NCBI GenBank assembly: GCA_035545855.1 | Contig: DASZXK010000076.1 | Coordinates: 1 to 64,000, forward strand | Length of the DNA stretch: 64,000 nucleotides | Reading direction: 5' to 3' | DNA from: DASZVB01 sp035545855 | GTDB lineage: Bacteria; Myxococcota_A; Polyangia; Polyangiales; Polyangiaceae | Shown here: positions 59,161 through 64,000 of the stretch, piece after piece | How positions within the stretch are numbered: the stretch's first letter is position 1 | Layout: every line of letters starts with the position of its first letter | Made by a program: the position numbers and the translations under genes | Notes under the pieces: generated by a model | Told to the model about the DNA's origin: nothing | What the model saw: only the letters and a program-made list of their open reading frames with translations | The model's database searches: none

Positions 59161-59192
59161 ACGGCGGGTCGCTCTAGCGAGCGCCCCGCCGT
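59161..59192. terminator. Bidirectional terminator hairpin
   Basis: ACGGCGGG/CCCGCCGT and the inner CGCTC/GAGCG pair around the loop TAGC, with a single mismatch between the two stem segments. It lies between the convergent genes ending at 59099 and 59174 and overlaps the end of the minus-strand gene. The palindrome CCTCGGAGCTCCGAGG just upstream (about 59139-59154) is a second stem. Confidence 0.6.
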
Positions 59193-59656
59193 TTGCGTTC
59201 CATGTCCGCGAGGCGCGTCACCACGCCGCTCGCGACGAGGTCGAGGACGTGATGCACGAGCTTCGCGCGGTCCTCGGGCGCGCCGCCGAACGAGAGCCGG
59301 CTCGTGGCGTGGCGGCTCTTCGGTAACCAGCCGCTCGCCGTGCAGCTCACCCGGACCACGCCCCGCTCCTCGACGACCGTGAGCTCGTCCACCCGGAAGC
59401 GGTATTCGATGCGATGGGTGCGTCCCGCGCCCCAGTCCGCACGCCGCGCTTCTTTCTCGAGCGCCTTCCTCAGATAGTCCTCCTCGGGCACCGCGCTCGG
59501 CGCGCGAGACAGATCGAGTCGATCGAGGACGACCTCGGGGCGTCCGTGCTCCTCCGACCGAGCGCGCGCCACGGGCTCGGCCCGCGCGTCCACCGCCAGC
59601 ATCGCGATCCCGATCGCGACGGGCACGAGGATCACGGGGAGCCGCCGGAGCTTCAC
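59174..59656 (-). CDS. Secreted uncharacterised protein
   Basis: 160 residues from GTG 59656. A signal peptide (LRRLPVILVPVAIGIAMLAV) ends near DARAEP. The mature domain is mixed (EYRFRVDELTVVEERGVVRV, SCTASGWLPKSRHATSRLSF) and ends in a helix and basic tail. No family is recognised. It diverges from the glpA-like gene across 118 bases. Confidence 0.65.
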   Translation of the reverse strand: MKLRRLPVILVPVAIGIAMLAVDARAEPVARARSEEHGRPEVVLDRLDLSRAPSAVPEEDYLRKALEKEARRADWGAGRTHRIEYRFRVDELTVVEERGVVRVSCTASGWLPKSRHATSRLSFGGAPEDRAKLVHHVLDLVASGVVTRLADMERKRRGAR

Positions 59657-59774
59657 GGGGCCGACCGTAAGTGTCGCTCCTCGCGACGGCAAACAAACTG
59701 CCCCGTGTTTTGCCAGCCGGACGGTCGAGCGACTTGACGTTCCGCCGAGCGGGGGCGAAGTTCGCGCGGAAGGG

Positions 59775-61451
59775 ATGGTCGAAGTCCTCGCCCCCGCGAC
59801 GCCCGACGTCGACGTCGTCGTCATCGGCGGCGGGGTGAACGGCACGGGCGTGGCGCGGGACGCCGCCCTGCGCGGCCTCCGGGTGGCCCTGTTCGAGCGA
59901 AACGACATCGCGTTCGGGGCGAGCGGCAATTCGAGCGGGATGATCCACGGCGGCCCGCGCTACCTCACGTACGACCCCGACGTGACGTACACGTCCTGCC
60001 TCGACTCCGGCCACATCCAGCGCATTGCCCCGCATCTGCTGTTCCGGATCCCGTTCCTGATGCCGGTCCAGAAGTCGGTCGCGTCGGGGGTGGAGCTCCT
60101 CGGGCTCGACGCGTTCTTCGACCTCTACGACAAGTACCAGCCCCTGAAACGCGGCAAGCCGCACACGCGCCTCGGCGGAGACGATCTACGGAAGCTCGAG
60201 CCCGGGCTCCACGGCGATCTCGCGGGCGGCATCGGCTTCGACGAGTGGGGCATCGACGGGGCGCGCCTCTGCATCGGGAGCGCCGTGGACGCCGCCGAGA
60301 ACGGCGCCGAGATCCGCACCCATTGCACCGTCACCGAGATCCTCCGGAGGGAGGACGGCCGCGTGTCGGGGGTTCGCTTTCGCGATCGCTTCACCGGGGA
60401 GACGGGCGCGCGGCTCGCCAAGGTCGTCGTGAACGCGACCGGCGCCTGGTCGCCGATCACCCAGTCGCTCGGGAAGGTGAAGAGCCTCGCCGCGCGGGTC
60501 CGTCCGGGCAAGGGCATCCACGTCTTCTTCGACCGGCGCCTCACGAACTACGCCATCGCGGCCAAGGCGATCGACGGCCGTCAGGTCTTCCTGGAGCCCT
60601 GGCAGAACATGAGCGTCATCGGGACGACCGACGACGACTTCTTCGGGGATCTCGACGAGTGCTTCGCCACGGCCGACGAGGTCCGTTACCTGGTGCAGGC
60701 CGTCGCTCGGGTCTTCCCGGCCGTCACGCGCGCTCGAGCGATCGGCACCTGGGCAGGCGTTCGGCCCACGCTCCACGAGTGGGGCCCGAACGAGGACGCG
60801 CTCTCCCGCGACCATCGCGTCGTGGATCACGCGGCCGACGGCGCGGACGGCCTCTACTCGCTCGTCGGCGGCAAGCTCGCGTCGTATCGCCTGTTCGCGG
60901 AAGAGGCGACGGACACCATCGCAAGACGCCTCGGCAATTCGACGCCGGGTCGCACGCACACGAGCCCGCTCCCCGGCGGAGACGAGCAGCTCGACCCCGT
61001 CGCGCTCGCGATGGAGCACGGCATCGACGCGACGGTGGCGACCCGCCTCGAGTACCGGCACGGGAGCCGCGCCCGTCGCGTGATCGAGCGCATGAAGAAG
61101 TCTCCGAAGGAGACTCACGTCGTCTGCCCCTGCGAGCCGGTGACCGAGGCGGAAATCCGCTACGTGGTGCAGCACGAGTGGGCGCGCACCGTGGACGACG
61201 TCGCGCGGCGGACGCGCCTCGGTCTCGGCGCGTGCGGCGGGATGCGCTGCGCGGCGCGCTGCGGCGCGATCCTCGCCGAGATGCACGGGGAGTCGCCGGC
61301 GGCCGGCCGGAACCACGCGCTCGAGTTCCTCGAGATCGGAAGGAAGCGCCGGATCGCGGCGGTCGGGCCCGAACAGGCTCGGCAGGAAGCGCTCGCGCTC
61401 GCCGCCACGCGCTCTTCGCTCGGTCTCCGGAAGGACGAGGCGGTTCGGTGA
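59775..61451 (+). CDS. glpA: FAD-dependent glycerol-3-phosphate dehydrogenase (GlpA-type)
   Basis: 558 residues. The FAD-binding motif VVVIGGGVNGTGVARDAALR is at the N-terminus, followed by the typical GMIHGGPRYL and the DAO fold, including GTWAGVRPTLHE and YSLVGGKLASYR. The C-terminal region (VCPCEPVTEAEIRYVV, LGACGGMRCAARCG) has four Cys of a BFD-like [2Fe-2S] domain, which belongs to the anaerobic GlpA subunit and not to the aerobic GlpD. It oxidises sn-glycerol-3-phosphate to dihydroxyacetone phosphate. The stop overlaps a GlpB-like gene. No glpC Fe-S subunit follows in the window. Confidence 0.92.
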   Translation: MVEVLAPATPDVDVVVIGGGVNGTGVARDAALRGLRVALFERNDIAFGASGNSSGMIHGGPRYLTYDPDVTYTSCLDSGHIQRIAPHLLFRIPFLMPVQKSVASGVELLGLDAFFDLYDKYQPLKRGKPHTRLGGDDLRKLEPGLHGDLAGGIGFDEWGIDGARLCIGSAVDAAENGAEIRTHCTVTEILRREDGRVSGVRFRDRFTGETGARLAKVVVNATGAWSPITQSLGKVKSLAARVRPGKGIHVFFDRRLTNYAIAAKAIDGRQVFLEPWQNMSVIGTTDDDFFGDLDECFATADEVRYLVQAVARVFPAVTRARAIGTWAGVRPTLHEWGPNEDALSRDHRVVDHAADGADGLYSLVGGKLASYRLFAEEATDTIARRLGNSTPGRTHTSPLPGGDEQLDPVALAMEHGIDATVATRLEYRHGSRARRVIERMKKSPKETHVVCPCEPVTEAEIRYVVQHEWARTVDDVARRTRLGLGACGGMRCAARCGAILAEMHGESPAAGRNHALEFLEIGRKRRIAAVGPEQARQEALALAATRSSLGLRKDEAVR

Positions 61452-62587
61452 AGGTCGCGGTCGTCGGAGGGGGGATCGCGGGGACGGCCGCGGCGTGGGC
61501 GCTCCGCCGGGGCGGGGCGGACGTGACGCTGTTTCACGACCGGGCCGGGGCGTCCGCCCTCTACGCCGGCGCGCTCGACGTGACGGGCTGGGAAGAGGAT
61601 CCGGAAGACGAATCCGTGGAGCCGGAGCTCGTCGCCTTCGCGACGGCGTTCGAGGCGTGGACGGTGGGGACTCGCGGCGCGCGCGTCGCGACGTACGACG
61701 GCGTGCTCCGGCCCGCGCGCGGGGTGGATTCCGCGCTGCTCGATCTCCGGGCGCTCGCCGGGCGCGTCGTCTTCGTCCCCGACGCGCCCGTGGACGGCTG
61801 GGACGCCGGGTCGCTCGTGCGCGCGCTCGGCGCGTCGAGGTTGGCCGTGCAGAGCCGGATCTCGTTTCGCGTCGCACGCGTCGCGGGCATGGTCGACGCC
61901 GCGGAAGGCAGTGGTTCGCCCTTCGACGTCGCCGCGCTCCACGACGACGCTACGCGCGTCGAGCGCCTCGCCGAGTGCCTGGCGCAGGGCGAACCTTCCG
62001 CGGACGCGTGGCTCCTCGGTCCCTGGCTCGGGACCCGGCCGGGGGTCGCCGACCGGCTCCGTCAGCTCCTCGGGAAGCCCTGCGGCGAAACGACGTCCCC
62101 GCCGGGCGGCGCCGCGGGCGCACGGTTCGAGGCGTCGCGGGACTCCCTCCTCGTCGGGTGTGGAGTCCACGTTCGCCGGACGAGCGTCGGGTCCGTGGAG
62201 AGGCACGCGCACCGGTTCCGCGTCGCGCCCCGGTCCCGTACCGCGACCGTGGACGACTCCGGCTTCGACGTCGTCGTGCTGGCCATCGGCGGTCTCGCTT
62301 CGGGGCTGTCGATGGAAGAGAACGGCTTCGGCGCGTCACTCGAAGGGCCGTTCTCGGTCGGAATCGGCCATCGCGCGGTCGGCCGCCCGTCGACGACGCA
62401 CGGGGTGGACGTCGCCGCCCTCGGGCTCCACGCTCTCGAGAGCGTCGGCATCGTCTCCGAAGGCTCCGCCGTGAGCGGCGAGGCCGGTCTCTTCGTCGCC
62501 GGGGACTGCGTCATGCGCCGCCCGCGAACGGCGCTGGAAGCCGCGAGCGCGGGGATCGCCGCGGCGTCCCTCGCGCGACAGGGCTGA
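61448..62587 (+). CDS. glpB: GlpB-like subunit of glycerol-3-phosphate dehydrogenase
   Basis: 379 residues from GTG 61448, overlapping the glpA stop by 4 bases. It begins VKVAVVGGGIAGTAAAWALR, a dinucleotide-binding fold, and ends with GLFVAGDCVMRRPRTALEAA, the C-terminal flavin-binding loop of GlpB. Middle parts are divergent. GlpB links GlpA to the membrane anchor and Fe-S subunit GlpC in Escherichia coli. GlpC is not seen downstream, where aconitase follows, so electron delivery here must differ or the third gene lies elsewhere. Confidence 0.82.
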   Translation: MKVAVVGGGIAGTAAAWALRRGGADVTLFHDRAGASALYAGALDVTGWEEDPEDESVEPELVAFATAFEAWTVGTRGARVATYDGVLRPARGVDSALLDLRALAGRVVFVPDAPVDGWDAGSLVRALGASRLAVQSRISFRVARVAGMVDAAEGSGSPFDVAALHDDATRVERLAECLAQGEPSADAWLLGPWLGTRPGVADRLRQLLGKPCGETTSPPGGAAGARFEASRDSLLVGCGVHVRRTSVGSVERHAHRFRVAPRSRTATVDDSGFDVVVLAIGGLASGLSMEENGFGASLEGPFSVGIGHRAVGRPSTTHGVDVAALGLHALESVGIVSEGSAVSGEAGLFVAGDCVMRRPRTALEAASAGIAAASLARQG

Positions 62588-62683
62588 AAAGGAACGACCG
62601 CGCGGAGCTCGCGTCGCGCGCTGCCGTTCGGGCCGTGTCGCCTCGTTGCCGCCCCCGGACCGCTCTGGTAACTCGAGAGCACC

Positions 62684-64000
<1,317 letters not shown>

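Noticed and set aside
62588..62683. Riboswitch upstream of aconitase
   Set aside because: Only 96 bases, with no conserved fold recognised.

Overview
The window looks like chromosomal DNA of a high-GC delta-proteobacterial relative (phylum Myxococcota, most likely the Polyangiales side). The pointers are inferred from family knowledge: very GC-rich third codon positions, a eukaryote-type Ser/Thr kinase, many secreted lipoproteins with long Gly/Ser/Thr linkers, a DUF4215-type Cys-rich repeat lipoprotein, a MopE-like beta-helix lipoprotein, and separate GGDEF and EAL signalling proteins. No rRNA or ribosomal protein gene is present to settle the taxonomy.

The window has two halves. From 1 to about 24,150 it is accessory DNA that I read as a genomic island or a stack of nested islands. 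It starts with the N-terminal part of a type I restriction subunit (hsdR). Next comes a kinase locus with three paralogous lipoproteins and a TPR protein (639-4732), then two overlapping genes of unknown function, one with a TPR-like region (4924-6872). A tightly overlapping five-gene operon follows, running from a DnaB-like helicase down to a large serine recombinase (11390-7008). After that come small DNA-binding and coiled-coil proteins (11462-14984), a lipoprotein, a SLOG/DprA-like Rossmann protein with a broken follower gene, and an AT-richer Cys-rich lipoprotein (17590-18987). The island ends with a two-gene module that includes a PD-(D/E)xK-like nuclease (19742-22110) and a second large serine recombinase. 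The recombinase reading frame ends inside an antisense tRNA-Arg(CCT) gene at 24110-24186, which marks the right edge of the island.

From 24,285 to the end the genes look like resident chromosome: glycosyltransferase, cytochrome P450, diguanylate cyclase, EEP phosphodiesterase, a nucleotidyltransferase pair, a PqqC/TENA-like protein, surface lipoproteins, an EVE-domain protein, a REC-EAL phosphodiesterase facing a MerR-like regulator, a VWA lipoprotein, Nudix hydrolase, L,D-transpeptidase, a tethered cytochrome-c-like lipoprotein, SGNH hydrolase, CDP-alcohol phosphatidyltransferase, an imelysin/EfeO-like plus ferritin-like lipoprotein pair, a membrane spermidine-synthase homologue with a glycosyltransferase, a MopE-like lipoprotein, YceI with a divergent LysR regulator, GlpA-GlpB, and the first half of aconitase cut by the window edge.

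Two intergenic spaces 13 kb apart (42980-43317 and 56348-56754) share a dispersed repeat with an invariant 13-mer and a common 19-mer from a palindrome around GTATAC. The best candidates for something undescribed are the nuclease two-gene module at the island end, the overlapping pair at 4924-6872, the helicase-recombinase operon, the repeated lipoprotein family of the kinase locus, and the dispersed palindromic repeat.
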